A DNA stretch of 39,263 nt, taken from positions 1-39,263 of the forward strand of contig JAIQGD010000013.1 in the NCBI GenBank assembly GCA_020072765.1. The letters are read 5' to 3'. This document shows, in pieces, positions 1 through 8,835 of the stretch. Numbering within the stretch: position 1 is the first letter of the stretch; each line of letters begins with the position of its first letter. Both the position numbers and the translations under genes were made by a program. This DNA comes from Terriglobia bacterium (GTDB lineage Bacteria; Acidobacteriota; Terriglobia; Acidiferrales; UBA7541). A model generated the notes under the pieces. The model was not told the DNA's origin. It did not search any database and was given only the letters and a program-made list of their open reading frames with translations.

Positions 1-90
1 GACGGCGCGCACACCCCGCGCGAGCATGTCCTCATCGCTTCGCTCCCCGAACGCGCCGCTCTGCTCGCCGGACTGCTTGCAGCGGTTTGA
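1..90 (+). CDS. C-terminal end of a probable M20-family metallopeptidase (partial)
   Basis: Only the last 29 codons are present, read in frame from base 1 to a TGA at 88-90. The tail contains GAHTPREHV followed by a leucine- and alanine-rich helix. That resembles the end of M20/M28-type zinc peptidases, where a late His-Thr/Ala-Pro-x-Glu segment lies near the active site and is followed by a final helix. The assignment rests on this short tail only, so the exact family and substrate cannot be given. It converges on the GIY-YIG gene, 34 bases away. Confidence 0.45.
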   Translation, partial: DGAHTPREHVLIASLPERAALLAGLLAAV

Positions 91-124
91 AGCGAAAGGT
101 GTGTAGTCGCTAGTACCCAGAGAT

Positions 125-541
125 TTACTTGCTCTTTGATTTTCTTCTTTTTCTTCTTGGCGGTGCAAGATGAGGTTTCTTTACGATGTCCGGCGTCGGG
201 TTTTTGGCTTTGAATTTGTGTGATCCTGGCAGATGGCCCCGCTGCTTATTGAGGCTTCGCAAGTAAAACGGGAGCAGACGAAGAAGCAAAGATTCAATGT
301 CCTTCCTGTGTTTCTCGCTTTGAATTTCGTACCATGTAAAGTGATCCCAATACTGTCCCTTCGACTTACCACGAGTATGGCTCTTAATCCGTGATGCAAT
401 CCTGCCTCTGCCGACATACAGCGGCATGGAGCCATCACACAGGATATACACGCCGCGAGGATTTCCCGCGGCACTTCTTAGTTCTTGGAAGTTTTCTTTG
501 TTCCTGGCCCAACGTTCACCGTGTTTGTTCACCAAACCCAT
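125..541 (-). CDS. GIY-YIG nuclease-like small protein
   Basis: A 138-residue protein starting at an ATG at 541, preceded by a clear GGAGGA ribosome site. Residues about 30-56 carry the two hallmarks of the GIY-YIG fold: GVYIL (GIY position) and LYVGRG (YIG position), followed by RIKSH, where the conserved arginine is expected. A glutamate-containing helix (DIESLLL) follows at about 81-87. The C-terminus is a highly basic Lys/Arg tail that could bind DNA. Family members cut DNA as repair enzymes, homing endonucleases or stand-alone nucleases; the substrate here is unknown. The coding sequence is visibly AT-richer than its neighbours and runs of TTC/TTT replace the usual GC-rich codons, which suggests transfer. 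It lies 23 bases downstream of the broken TPR/peptidase gene on the same strand. Confidence 0.7.
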   Translation of the reverse strand: MGLVNKHGERWARNKENFQELRSAAGNPRGVYILCDGSMPLYVGRGRIASRIKSHTRGKSKGQYWDHFTWYEIQSEKHRKDIESLLLRLLPFYLRSLNKQRGHLPGSHKFKAKNPTPDIVKKPHLAPPRRKRRKSKSK

Positions 542-564
542 AATCGATCCTCCTTAACCGAGCG

Positions 565-1979
565 TTACCGGACGTATTCCCGCTTGAGATAGGCGACCGT
601 CTGCTGCAGGAGATCGTCGCAATTGGTGCGCAGCGCGTCGTCCAGCGCCGCGGCGGTGGAGGGTGCCGTGGCGATGCGGTCAAGCAGGCGGCTGATGTCG
701 CCGACGCCGCCGGTGCTGATGATCGATTCCACCGCCGCCAGCGACCACGCGTAGGCGATCGCGGCGGTCGCATCCGAAAGACTCATCCAGGAACCTTCCA
801 GGACAGACAACGGCGGGGCCACGCCCCCAGCGCGGCGGCAGCGGCATTGCTGCGGCGGCCTTCCATCCACTGCGCGATGCCTTCCTGGAGCCACACCGGA
901 GCGTGGCCGCGCGATTTCTGCCCCACGAAGCTGTGCGTGAGTTCGTGCATCAGCACGCGCGCCAGCTCCGGCGTCACGTCGTTCAATCCCTGCACGGGAA
1001 TGCGCAGGCGTCCGTCGTTGAGCGCGCCCACCCATCCCGGCGCGCGCGTGATGTCGGCAAAGGCCTGCTCGGTGTAAAGGATCACGGAGATGGGCTCGGG
1101 CGGCGTGTAATCGAGCTGCGCTTCGAGGTTGCGGAAGTCCTCCTCGAGCGCGCGCAGCACGCCGCGTGCCAGGCCGGGCGCCGCCCCGCCATAATATTTC
1201 AGGGCGAAGTGGGCGGTTTCCCCTTCGCGGTAGCTTTCTTCCTCGGCCTTGTCCCGCTCGGCTTTTTCCACGGCGCGCTGGACTTCCGGATCGGGACGCA
1301 ACCGCTCGGCGCGCTTCCACTCGTCAATGGCCTGATCGATTTTGTTCGTGGAGTAATACGCCCAGCCCATGAGCTTGGCGGTGTCGGCGGAATCGGGAGC
1401 GACGCGACGGGCGTGTTCGAGCGGGCCCAGCGCCGCCGTGAACTGATTTTCGCGAATGTCCAGGACGGCGAGGTTCAGCAGCAGGCCGATATTATCCGGC
1501 GCGAAGATCAACGCGCGGCGATAGTGAGCGATGGCGGCATCCGTGTCGCCCTGGCCCAGCAGGAATTGCGCGGCGGCGTGATGCGCGGCGGCGACCCGGG
1601 CGATGCTGACCGCCGTGCCCGCGAGCGCGTCGGAGTCCAGGCGCGCCAGATACGCCGAATCGACGGCCTTATCATGGACCGCGAGGCGTTCCACATCTTC
1701 GTAGCCGGGGACCGGCTGAACCTGCGGCGCGGACACCAGAGCGTCCGCGGCGCCATGCGATGCGGGGAAAGGCCCAAAATCGCCGCGGTCGATGCGCGCG
1801 ACGATCGATCGCGGGATCGATAGCTCGCCCGCCGAAGTCTGATAGGTGACGTGCGCGGCGTCTTCGGTGACGTTGGAGGCTTCGATGCTCCGGCCGTTTT
1901 TCAGGACAATGGTGTCCGCCGCGGCGCACGACGACACGGCAAGCAGAAACGCGGCGGTTGCGGACGTTGCCAGGCGCAC
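565..1979 (-). pseudogene. Exported TPR / HExxH peptidase-like protein, interrupted by one frameshift
   Basis: Reading on the minus strand from a GTG at 1979, the protein has a signal peptide (to about residue 21), a short beta-rich segment starting DTIVLKNGR, TPR-like helices at about 150-240, and a gluzincin-type motif HELTHSF with downstream LQEGIAQWMEG (zinc ligands His, His and probably the Glu of QEG). This frame ends in WKVPG at 783. The missing C-terminus continues in another frame from about 800 to 565 (PPLSVLEGSWMSLSD to YLKREYVR), which matches the family layout after the metal site. One extra G in the GGGG run at 815-818 (plus strand) would fuse both parts into GAWPPPLSVLEGS. The break is therefore a 1-base loss in a homopolymer, either a real mutation or a sequence error. 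Function is probably periplasmic, but the substrate is unknown. Confidence 0.75.
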
Positions 1980-2392
1980 GGTGTCATCTTACCAATCGGC
2001 CCGCCGCGGCGCCGCGTTCGCTTGCCCCGCGATGTCCTAACCAGCACAGCCACGGCGGAAGTCCCTCTCTCACGCGTTTCATGGTTGCCGATGCGTGGCG
2101 GTGCCGATGGCCGCGGAAAACAGCCTGAGAATGATCTGAAAATTTTTTGATTTGCACCCTTGCGTAATCGCGCCTTCGGCCTTATTCTATCTCGGCTTAA
2201 GCGAACCGGCCGGATCAGGGAAACTTGGTTCAACCGCGAGGCGCGGATGGGCGTTGCGCCTGCGGGACCCCGGACGCTTCTGGGATCGAGAGTCGCGCAG
2301 CTCACGCGTGGTGGCTGCCGGTTCGAAACCTGCGGTGCCCCAATAGATTGTGCAGGGCATACATACTGGTATTTTAAAATCGGGGATGGTGC
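1980..2392. other. 413-bp divergent intergenic region before the ACIII operon
   Basis: This lies between the divergently read TPR/peptidase gene and actC, so it should hold promoters for both. I find no convincing gene. A TTGTGC (2348-2353) and TATTTT (2370-2375) pair with a 16-base spacer is a possible sigma70-like promoter, but it would start transcription close to the GTG of actC and leave little room for a ribosome site. A GGTTCGAAACC block at 2320-2330 looks like a tRNA T-arm, but no full tRNA fold is present. Confidence 0.4.
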
Positions 2393-3781
2393 GTGGATCC
2401 TCAGGGCTCTAAAAATATAGTTGCATCTCCAGAGCCCGAGCCGATTATTCGGCCGGGCCATACGTTTGAGACGGTCACCGACAAGATCAGCGCCATCGTG
2501 CTCAGTCGCGGCACGACGCCGGGCTGGGCCTTCGGACTTCTGATCGGCTTTTCCCTGTTGATGCTGTTGAACCTCGTCGTCACCCTCTTGATGGTGAAGG
2601 GCGTGGGGATCTGGGGCATCCGTGTGCCCACGGCCTGGGGCTTCGCCATCGTCAATTTCGTCTGGTGGATCGGAATCGGCCATGCCGGCACGCTGATCTC
2701 CGCCATCCTTCTCCTGCTGCACCAGAAGTGGCGCACCTCGATCAACCGGTTCGCCGAGGCCATGACCATTTTTGCCGTCATGTGCGCGGGAATGTTTCCG
2801 CTGCTGCACATGGGCCGCCCCTGGCTGTTCTTCTACCTCATGCCGTATCCCAATCCCATGTGGCTGTGGCCGCAGTTCCGCAGCCCGCTGGTCTGGGACG
2901 TTTTCGCGGTTTCCACCTACTTCACGGTCTCGCTGCTGTTCTGGTTCGTGGGGCTGATTCCGGACCTGGCGACGCTGCGCGATCGCGCCAAGCACCCGGC
3001 GGTGAAAACGATCTACGGCATCTTTTCGTTGGGCTGGCGCGGGTCGGCGGTGCACTGGTCGCGCTACGAAATGGCTTCGCTGCTGCTGGCGGGCCTGGCC
3101 ACGCCGCTGGTGGTTTCGGTCCACACGGTCGTCAGTCTCGACTTCGCCAGCTCGCTGATTCCCGGCTGGCACAGCACGATTTTTCCTCCCTACTTCGTGG
3201 CCGGGGCCATCTATTCGGGCTTCGCCATGGTGCTGACGCTGGCCATTCCGATCCGCAGCGTGTATCACCTGGAAGACCTCGTCACCGACCGGCATCTCGA
3301 CATCATGGCCAAGGTCATGCTCGCCACCGGCATCATCGTGGCCTACGGCTACGCCACGGAAACGTTCATGGCGTTCTACAGCGGCAGCGAGACCGAACGC
3401 TTCATGATGATGAACCGCCTGGCCGGGCCCTACGCGGGGCTGTACTGGATGCTGATCGCCTGCAACATCGTGATTCCGCAGCTTCTCTGGATTCGGCGGG
3501 TCCGGCGGAGCATCGCGTTTTTATTCGTCATTTCGCTGGTGGTCAACGTGGGGATGTGGCTGGAGCGGTTCGTGATCGTCGTGATCAGCCTGCACCGCGA
3601 TTTCATCCCTTCCTCGTGGGGGATGTACTACCCGACGAAGTGGGACTGGGCGACCTACGCGGGCACGTTTGGGCTGTTCATCACCATGTTCTTTCTCTTT
3701 ATCCGGTTCCTGCCGATGATCTCGATCGTCGAAGTGCGCTCGCTGGTGCACGAAACGAACGAAGAAAAATCGCATTCATAG
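2393..3781 (+). CDS. actC: ACIII subunit ActC, NrfD/PsrC-like quinol-oxidising membrane protein
   Basis: 462 residues starting at GTG 2393 (weak GGGGA upstream). It is a polytopic membrane protein with about ten hydrophobic helices and long NrfD/PsrC-type features: the N-terminal RPGHTFETVTDKIS segment, FVWWIGIGHAGTLISAI in an early helix, RFAEAMTIFAV, and a C-terminal WLERFVIVV helix. These match the ActC/ActF pair of Alternative Complex III, which replaces the bc1 complex in many bacteria by oxidising quinol and passing electrons to ActB/ActA. ActC carries the quinol site facing the periplasmic Fe-S subunit. It is first in this operon, 21 bases before actA, whereas the commonly described order is actA-actB-actC. 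There is no second NrfD-like gene other than actF, so this is the only ActC. Confidence 0.9.
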   Translation: MDPQGSKNIVASPEPEPIIRPGHTFETVTDKISAIVLSRGTTPGWAFGLLIGFSLLMLLNLVVTLLMVKGVGIWGIRVPTAWGFAIVNFVWWIGIGHAGTLISAILLLLHQKWRTSINRFAEAMTIFAVMCAGMFPLLHMGRPWLFFYLMPYPNPMWLWPQFRSPLVWDVFAVSTYFTVSLLFWFVGLIPDLATLRDRAKHPAVKTIYGIFSLGWRGSAVHWSRYEMASLLLAGLATPLVVSVHTVVSLDFASSLIPGWHSTIFPPYFVAGAIYSGFAMVLTLAIPIRSVYHLEDLVTDRHLDIMAKVMLATGIIVAYGYATETFMAFYSGSETERFMMMNRLAGPYAGLYWMLIACNIVIPQLLWIRRVRRSIAFLFVISLVVNVGMWLERFVIVVISLHRDFIPSSWGMYYPTKWDWATYAGTFGLFITMFFLFIRFLPMISIVEVRSLVHETNEEKSHS

Positions 3782-3802
3782 GGAGAGGTTTCAGGGAATT
3801 CG

Positions 3803-4453
3803 ATGGCACAGATCTTTCATCGCAGCATGAACCTGCTCTCGCGGGTCAGCATCTACGGCGCGATTTTGGTCGTCGGCGCCTTGGGCTACGCGCTGTACGC
3901 GCTGGCGCTCTCCCCGTGGTACACCGAGCAGACCATGGTGCGGCCGCAACCGGTGCCGTTCAGCCACCGCCACCACGCCGGCGAACTCGGCATTGACTGC
4001 CGCTACTGCCATTCTTCGGTCGAGAAATCGTCGTTTGCGGGCCTTCCGCCCACGCAGACCTGCATGACCTGCCATTCGCAGATCTGGACCAATGCCGCGA
4101 TGCTCGAGCCGGTGCGCGCCAGCTACCGCGACGACACCTCGCTGGCCTGGACGCGCGTGAACGCCCTGCCCGATTTCGTCTATTTCGATCACAGCATCCA
4201 CGTCTCCAAGGGCATTGGCTGCACCACCTGCCACGGCAAGATTGCGGACATGGCGCTGACCTACCGCGCCGGGACGCTCTACATGTCCTGGTGCCTGGAG
4301 TGCCACCGCCAGCCCGAGAAATACGTCCGGCCGAAGTCCGAAGTGTTCAATGCGTTTTACGAGCCGCCCTCGAATCAGATCGAGAGCGGCAAGAAACTCG
4401 TGAAGGAATACGACATCCAGAGTCTGCAACATTGCTCGGTGTGTCACCGGTGA
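3803..4453 (+). CDS. actA: ACIII subunit ActA, membrane-anchored pentaheme cytochrome c
   Basis: 216 residues starting at ATG 3803. One N-terminal membrane helix (about residues 15-35) anchors a periplasmic domain with exactly five CxxCH heme sites: CRYCH, CMTCH, CTTCH, CLECH and CSVCH, the last at the extreme C-terminus. Extra histidines (HRHHAG, FDHSIHV) are candidates for axial ligands. The pattern is that of ActA of Alternative Complex III, which takes electrons from the Fe-S clusters of ActB and passes them toward ActE or a terminal oxidase. It sits 21 bases after actC and 10 bases before actB, so translation is probably coupled within the operon. Confidence 0.93.
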   Translation: MAQIFHRSMNLLSRVSIYGAILVVGALGYALYALALSPWYTEQTMVRPQPVPFSHRHHAGELGIDCRYCHSSVEKSSFAGLPPTQTCMTCHSQIWTNAAMLEPVRASYRDDTSLAWTRVNALPDFVYFDHSIHVSKGIGCTTCHGKIADMALTYRAGTLYMSWCLECHRQPEKYVRPKSEVFNAFYEPPSNQIESGKKLVKEYDIQSLQHCSVCHR

Positions 4454-4463
4454 AAGCGAAACG

Positions 4464-7400
4464 ATGAGCGAAGACTCCAGCCTGAAAAATTCAATCGACC
4501 TGGCCGCCGTGCGCGCCAAGCTCGCCCAGGAAGACGGCAAGCGCCTCTGGCAAAGCATCGGGGAATTGTCGGGGACGCCGGAGTTCCGCGATTTTCACGA
4601 GCATGAGTTTCCCCTCGCCGCGCAGAAAAACGCCGGCGATGGCGTGAACCGCCGCGACGTCTTGAAGCTGATGGCCGCCTCGGCCGCGCTGACCGGGCTG
4701 AGCGCCTGCACCCGGCTGCCGGCGCAGAAAATCGTTCCCTATGTGCGCGCCCCGGAAGAAATCGTTCCCGGACGCCCCCTGTTTTACGCCACGGCCATGC
4801 CGCAGGGCGGCGTTGCCACCGGCGTGCTGGTGGAAAGCCACATGGGCCGGCCCACCAAGATCGAAGGCAATTCGGATCATCCCGGCAGCCTCGGCCGCAC
4901 CGACGTTTTCGCCCAAGCCTCCATTCTGACGTTGTACGACCCGGACCGCTCGCAAGCGGTGATGTTTGAGGGGCGCGTCAGCACCTGGGGTGATTTTGTC
5001 GCCGCGATGGGGAATAGCCGGGCACGGCCCACTCCTCGGGGCGGCGGCATGCGCATTTTGACCACGACGGTGACGTCTCCGACCCTGGGGGCGCAACTCC
5101 GCTCGCTGCTCACCCAGTTTCCCGAGGCCAAGTGGCACCAGTATGAACCGTGCAGTCCGGACGCGGCCCGCGATGGCGCGCGCCTGGCATTCGGCAAGCC
5201 GGTCAACACGGTATATCGCCTCGATCAGGCGGACGTCATTGTTTCGCTCGACGCCGAATTCCTGGCCTCCGGCGCGGGACACGTGCGCTACGCGCGCGAC
5301 TTTTCTACCCGCCGGGATTTGGCCGCGGGACCGGCCTCGAAACTGAACCGCCTCTATGCCGTCGAAAGCATGCCGACCGGCACGGGCGCCATGGCCGATC
5401 ATCGCTTGCCGCTGCGCTCGTCGGAAGTGGAGGATTTTGCGCGCCAGCTCGCGGCCGCGGTCGGCGTCGCTGCGCCGGCGAACGGGAACGCGGGCGGGAA
5501 GATTCCGGCCGGATGGGTCGCCGCGATTGGGCGGGACCTGAGCGCGCATCGCGGGTCGAGCCTCATCGTCGCGGGCGAGCAGCAGCCGCCAGTTGTGCAT
5601 GCCCTGGCGCATGCCATGAACGCGGCGCTGGGCAACGCCGGCAAGACGGTGCTCTACACCGAGCCGATCGAAGTGAACCCGGTCAACCATCTCGAATCGT
5701 TGCGCGAACTCGTGACCGATCTGAATGCCGGGCAGGTCGATTTCCTGGTGATTTTGGGCGGCAACCCGGTCTATGACGCGCCCGCCGATTTTGATTTTGC
5801 CAATGCCCTGGGCAAGGCCAAACTGCGCGTCCACAGCGGCCTCTACCAGGATGAGACGGCCGAGCTGTGCCACTGGCACGCGCCCGCCGCGCACTATCTC
5901 GAGTCGTGGAGCGATGCTCGCGCGTTCGACGGCACCATCAGCATCATCCAGCCGCTGATCGCGCCTCTCTACGGAGGCCACTCGGCCCACGAAGTTATCG
6001 CCCTGTTTACCGGCGACGCCGAAAAATCCGGCTACGACCTGGTCCGCGGCTACTGGCAAGGCCAGCGCCCGGAGAAGGACAAGGCGTTCGAAAAATTCTG
6101 GGAGATTTCCCTGCACGACGGTCTGATGGCCGGCACCGCTTTGCCTGCGATCTCCGTGGCCGTGCGTCCGGATTTCGCCGCGCAGGCGCATGCGCAGGCC
6201 GCCGGGGACGCGAGCGCGCTCGAAATCGTGTTCCGCCCCGACCCTTCGATTGGCGATGGTTCGTTCGCGAACAATTCCTGGCTGCAGGAGCTTCCCAAGC
6301 CGGTCACCAAGCTCACCTGGGACAACGCCGCGATGGTCAGCCCGGGAACGGCTCAGCAGATGAGTCTTTCGACGGGCGATTATGTGACGCTGCGCCTGGC
6401 GGGCCGCGAAATGCACGCCGGCGTTTTCATCGTGCCGGGCCATGCGGATCGCGCTGTCACGTTGCACCTCGGCTACGGCCGGAGCCGCGCCGGCAGCGTG
6501 GGCACGGGTCCCGGCTTCAACGCCGGCCTGCTGCGCGTATCGTCCTCGCCGTGGGTGGCCCGCGGGCTGCAGATTGAAAAGACCGGCAAGCAATATTCCT
6601 TCGCGTCGACGCAGCAGCAATACACGATTGACGCCCAGGGCGAGAAGAAGGAAGAGGAAAGCGTCGCCGCCTTCCGCCGCGACCTCGTGCAGATCGCCAC
6701 GCTCGACGAATTCCGTAAGAACCCCAGCTTCGCCAAGAATCCCGAGGAGGAAGCGCGGAAGGACCTGTCGCTCTATCCCGGTTTCAAGTACGAAGGGTAC
6801 GCCTGGGGCATGGCGATTGACCTGAATCGCTGCACCGGCTGCAACGCCTGCGTGGTGGCCTGCCAGTCGGAAAACAACATCGCTGTCGTCGGCAAGGATC
6901 AGGTGGCGCGCGGCAGGGCCATGCACTGGCTCCGCATCGATACCTATTTCCGCGGCGGCCTGGAAAATCCGGAGATATACCACGAGCCGATGCCCTGCAT
7001 GCAGTGCGAAAACGCTCCGTGCGAGTATGTCTGCCCGGTCGGCGCGACGGCCCACACGCCCGAGGGCCTGAACGACATGACCTACAATCGCTGCGTGGGC
7101 ACTCGGTATTGCTCCAACAACTGCCCGTACAAGGTGCGGCGCTTCAACTACTATCTATACTCCGACTACACGACGCCGAGCCTGTACGCCATGCGCAATC
7201 CCAACGTCACCGTGCGCAGCCGCGGCGTGATGGAAAAGTGCACCTATTGCGTGCAGCGCATCAATGCGGCGAAGATTCAGTCCACCGAAGAGAACCGCAG
7301 CGTGCGCGACGGGGAAATCGTCACCGCCTGCGAAGGCGCCTGCCCGGCCGGCGCGATCGTGTTCGGCAACGTCAACGATCCGGCCAGCCGCGTCTCGAAG

Positions 7401-7508
7401 CTCAAGGCGCAGTCGCGCAATTACAGCTTGCTCGATGAATTGAACGTGCGGCCGCGCACCACCTATCTGGCGCGCGTGCGCAACCCGAATCCGGAGATTC
7501 GGGACTAG
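4464..7508 (+). CDS. actB: ACIII subunit ActB, fused molybdopterin-oxidoreductase-like and Fe-S protein
   Basis: 1014 residues starting at ATG 4464. An internal twin-arginine signal (NRRDVLKLMAA, Arg63-Arg64) leads to LSAC, with Cys82 in a lipobox-like position, so the folded protein is probably exported by Tat and may be lipid-anchored. Residues about 85-740 resemble a molybdopterin oxidoreductase large subunit. In characterised ACIII this domain carries no molybdenum cofactor, and I see no reason to assume one here. The C-terminal third is a ferredoxin-like domain with cysteine groups starting at Cys790 (CTGCNAC), Cys845 (CMQC), a group around CVGTRYCSNNC and a last group CTYC/ACEGAC. This fits three [4Fe-4S] clusters and one [3Fe-4S] cluster. 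It relays electrons from the quinol site of ActC to the hemes of ActA. The stop is followed by a 111-base gap before actD. Confidence 0.93.
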   Translation: MSEDSSLKNSIDLAAVRAKLAQEDGKRLWQSIGELSGTPEFRDFHEHEFPLAAQKNAGDGVNRRDVLKLMAASAALTGLSACTRLPAQKIVPYVRAPEEIVPGRPLFYATAMPQGGVATGVLVESHMGRPTKIEGNSDHPGSLGRTDVFAQASILTLYDPDRSQAVMFEGRVSTWGDFVAAMGNSRARPTPRGGGMRILTTTVTSPTLGAQLRSLLTQFPEAKWHQYEPCSPDAARDGARLAFGKPVNTVYRLDQADVIVSLDAEFLASGAGHVRYARDFSTRRDLAAGPASKLNRLYAVESMPTGTGAMADHRLPLRSSEVEDFARQLAAAVGVAAPANGNAGGKIPAGWVAAIGRDLSAHRGSSLIVAGEQQPPVVHALAHAMNAALGNAGKTVLYTEPIEVNPVNHLESLRELVTDLNAGQVDFLVILGGNPVYDAPADFDFANALGKAKLRVHSGLYQDETAELCHWHAPAAHYLESWSDARAFDGTISIIQPLIAPLYGGHSAHEVIALFTGDAEKSGYDLVRGYWQGQRPEKDKAFEKFWEISLHDGLMAGTALPAISVAVRPDFAAQAHAQAAGDASALEIVFRPDPSIGDGSFANNSWLQELPKPVTKLTWDNAAMVSPGTAQQMSLSTGDYVTLRLAGREMHAGVFIVPGHADRAVTLHLGYGRSRAGSVGTGPGFNAGLLRVSSSPWVARGLQIEKTGKQYSFASTQQQYTIDAQGEKKEEESVAAFRRDLVQIATLDEFRKNPSFAKNPEEEARKDLSLYPGFKYEGYAWGMAIDLNRCTGCNACVVACQSENNIAVVGKDQVARGRAMHWLRIDTYFRGGLENPEIYHEPMPCMQCENAPCEYVCPVGATAHTPEGLNDMTYNRCVGTRYCSNNCPYKVRRFNYYLYSDYTTPSLYAMRNPNVTVRSRGVMEKCTYCVQRINAAKIQSTEENRSVRDGEIVTACEGACPAGAIVFGNVNDPASRVSKLKAQSRNYSLLDELNVRPRTTYLARVRNPNPEIRD

Positions 7509-7619
7509 CCCGCCGTCCAGTCGGGCGGCAGGCGTGGGTTTTTGTAAACGGTAAGCGGAAAACAACCGGCGGCATCGAGGCTTTTGAATCGATCGCCGGG
7601 TGGAGCGGAACAGGCAACG
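7509..7619 (+). other. 111-base gap inside the ACIII operon with a short hairpin
   Basis: This is the widest gap between genes of the operon. A GCCCG/CGGGC inverted repeat (7508-7512 and 7522-7526) begins at the actB stop. In the commonly described gene order actC would stand here. No gene remnant is readable. Confidence 0.35.
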
Positions 7620-8156
7620 ATGAAGCGCGAGTCCATTTACGGATTGATGGCTGAATTCGAGACGCCCGACCAGGTGCTCGAAGCGGCGCGCCGCACCCAC
7701 GCGGCCGGCTATCGCCGCATTGATGCGTTTACGCCCATCCCGGTCGAGGGCCTGGCCGAGGCCGTGGGCTTTGATTGGACGGCCCTGCCGGCGCTGGTGT
7801 TCGTGGGCGGCTTGCTGGGCGGCCTGAGCGGCTTTGGGATGTGCTGGTACGCCAACGTCATCAGCTTCCCCATGAACATCGGCGGCAAGCCCTACAATAG
7901 CTGGCCGTCGTTTATTCCGATTACGTTTGAGCTGACCATCCTGGGAGCGGCGCTGACCGCGGTGTTCGGCATGCTGGCGCTCAACGGCCTGCCCACGCCC
8001 TATCACCCGACGTTCAACGTGGAGCGCTTCGAACTGGCTTCGACCGATCGCTTCTTCCTCTGCGTCAAGTCGAAGGACAAGCAATTCGATCTGGCGCAGA
8101 CCAAAGCGTTTCTGGAAAGTTTGAAACCGCATGGAGTGTTTGAAATTGAGAACTGA
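7620..8156 (+). CDS. actD: ACIII subunit ActD (DUF3341 family)
   Basis: 178 residues. I place the start at ATG 7620, giving the typical MKRESIYGLMAEFETPDQVLEAA N-terminal region; a longer TTG-initiated reading from 7584 adds only unconvincing residues. The N-terminal ferredoxin-like domain (about 1-55, including AAGYRRIDAFTPIPV) is followed by two membrane helices (about 60-80 and 105-125) and a short cytosolic tail. This is the DUF3341 architecture of ActD, a structural membrane subunit of Alternative Complex III without redox centres. The reading frame overlaps the start of actE by 26 bases, which indicates translational coupling. Confidence 0.9.
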   Translation: MKRESIYGLMAEFETPDQVLEAARRTHAAGYRRIDAFTPIPVEGLAEAVGFDWTALPALVFVGGLLGGLSGFGMCWYANVISFPMNIGGKPYNSWPSFIPITFELTILGAALTAVFGMLALNGLPTPYHPTFNVERFELASTDRFFLCVKSKDKQFDLAQTKAFLESLKPHGVFEIEN

Positions 8157-8835
8157 AATCGATCCGGGCAAGCCCGCAGCGCGGCCGGGCGCGACAGGCG
8201 TCCGCTTGCGGGCGCGTGGCCTGGGCCTGGCGTGCCTCGGCGCCGTCATGATGCTGGTCTCCGGCTGCCGGCTCGACATGCATCTCCAGCCGAAGTATCT
8301 GCCCTACGAGCCGAGCGAGTTTTTCGCCGACGGGCGTTCGGAGCGGCAGCCGGTTCCCGGAACCGTCGCGCGCGGTCATTTGCGCATTGACGAACTCCTG
8401 TACACCGGCCGGGAAAACGGCGTCGAAGCCGATCGCTTCCCGTTCCCCATCACGCGCGCGGATCTGCAGCGCGGCCAGCAGCGCTACAACATCTATTGCG
8501 CGCCGTGCCACGATTATTCGGGCAGCGGCCGCGGCATGATCGTGCAGCGCGGCTTCCCGCAGCCGCCGTCCTATCACGTCCCGCGCCTGCGCCAGGCCTC
8601 GGTCGGCCACTTTGTCCAGGTGATGACCAATGGTTTCGGCGCCATGTACAGCTACGCCGCGCGCGTCGAGCCCGCCGATCGCTGGAGAATCGCCGCTTAT
8701 ATCCGGGCTCTGCAGTTGAGCCAGAACGCCTCGCTTCAGGATGTGCCGGAAGCCGAGCGCGCGAAATTGACGCAGGCCCCGGCGCACGAATCGTCGCCCG
8801 AGGGCGCCAAGCAAGCAGCGGGGGAATCGAGATGA
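8131..8835 (+). CDS. actE: ACIII subunit ActE, monoheme cytochrome c lipoprotein
   Basis: 234 residues starting at ATG 8131, inside the end of actD. A hydrophobic signal ends in LVSGC, a lipobox that predicts lipid attachment at the cysteine (about residue 46). One heme site, CAPCH, lies at residues 123-127, followed by glycine-rich and proline-rich segments. GFGAMYSYAARVEPADRW is a C-terminal signature of this family, and a methionine there could be the sixth heme ligand. ActE is the peripheral cytochrome c that passes electrons out of the complex. The C-terminal 30 residues are Ala/Glu-rich and probably disordered. The stop overlaps the actF start as ATGA. Confidence 0.9.
   Translation: MECLKLRTEIDPGKPAARPGATGVRLRARGLGLACLGAVMMLVSGCRLDMHLQPKYLPYEPSEFFADGRSERQPVPGTVARGHLRIDELLYTGRENGVEADRFPFPITRADLQRGQQRYNIYCAPCHDYSGSGRGMIVQRGFPQPPSYHVPRLRQASVGHFVQVMTNGFGAMYSYAARVEPADRWRIAAYIRALQLSQNASLQDVPEAERAKLTQAPAHESSPEGAKQAAGESR

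Noticed and set aside
2249-2343. Possible tRNA: GGTTCGAAACC T-arm-like block and an acceptor-like pairing of 2249-2255 with 2334-2340
   Set aside because: The T stem has a mismatch, the acceptor pairing needs three G-U pairs, and no D-loop or seven-base anticodon loop with T at position 33 can be drawn. At most a relic.
1901-3295. 464-codon minus-strand open frame opposite actC
   Set aside because: His/Gln/Asp/Arg-rich translation without family features, antisense to a clear membrane protein gene.
4491-7055. 854-codon open frame opposite actB
   Set aside because: Typical antisense open frame in high-GC DNA: Arg/Gly/Ala-rich, no domains, fully covered by the well-supported actB.
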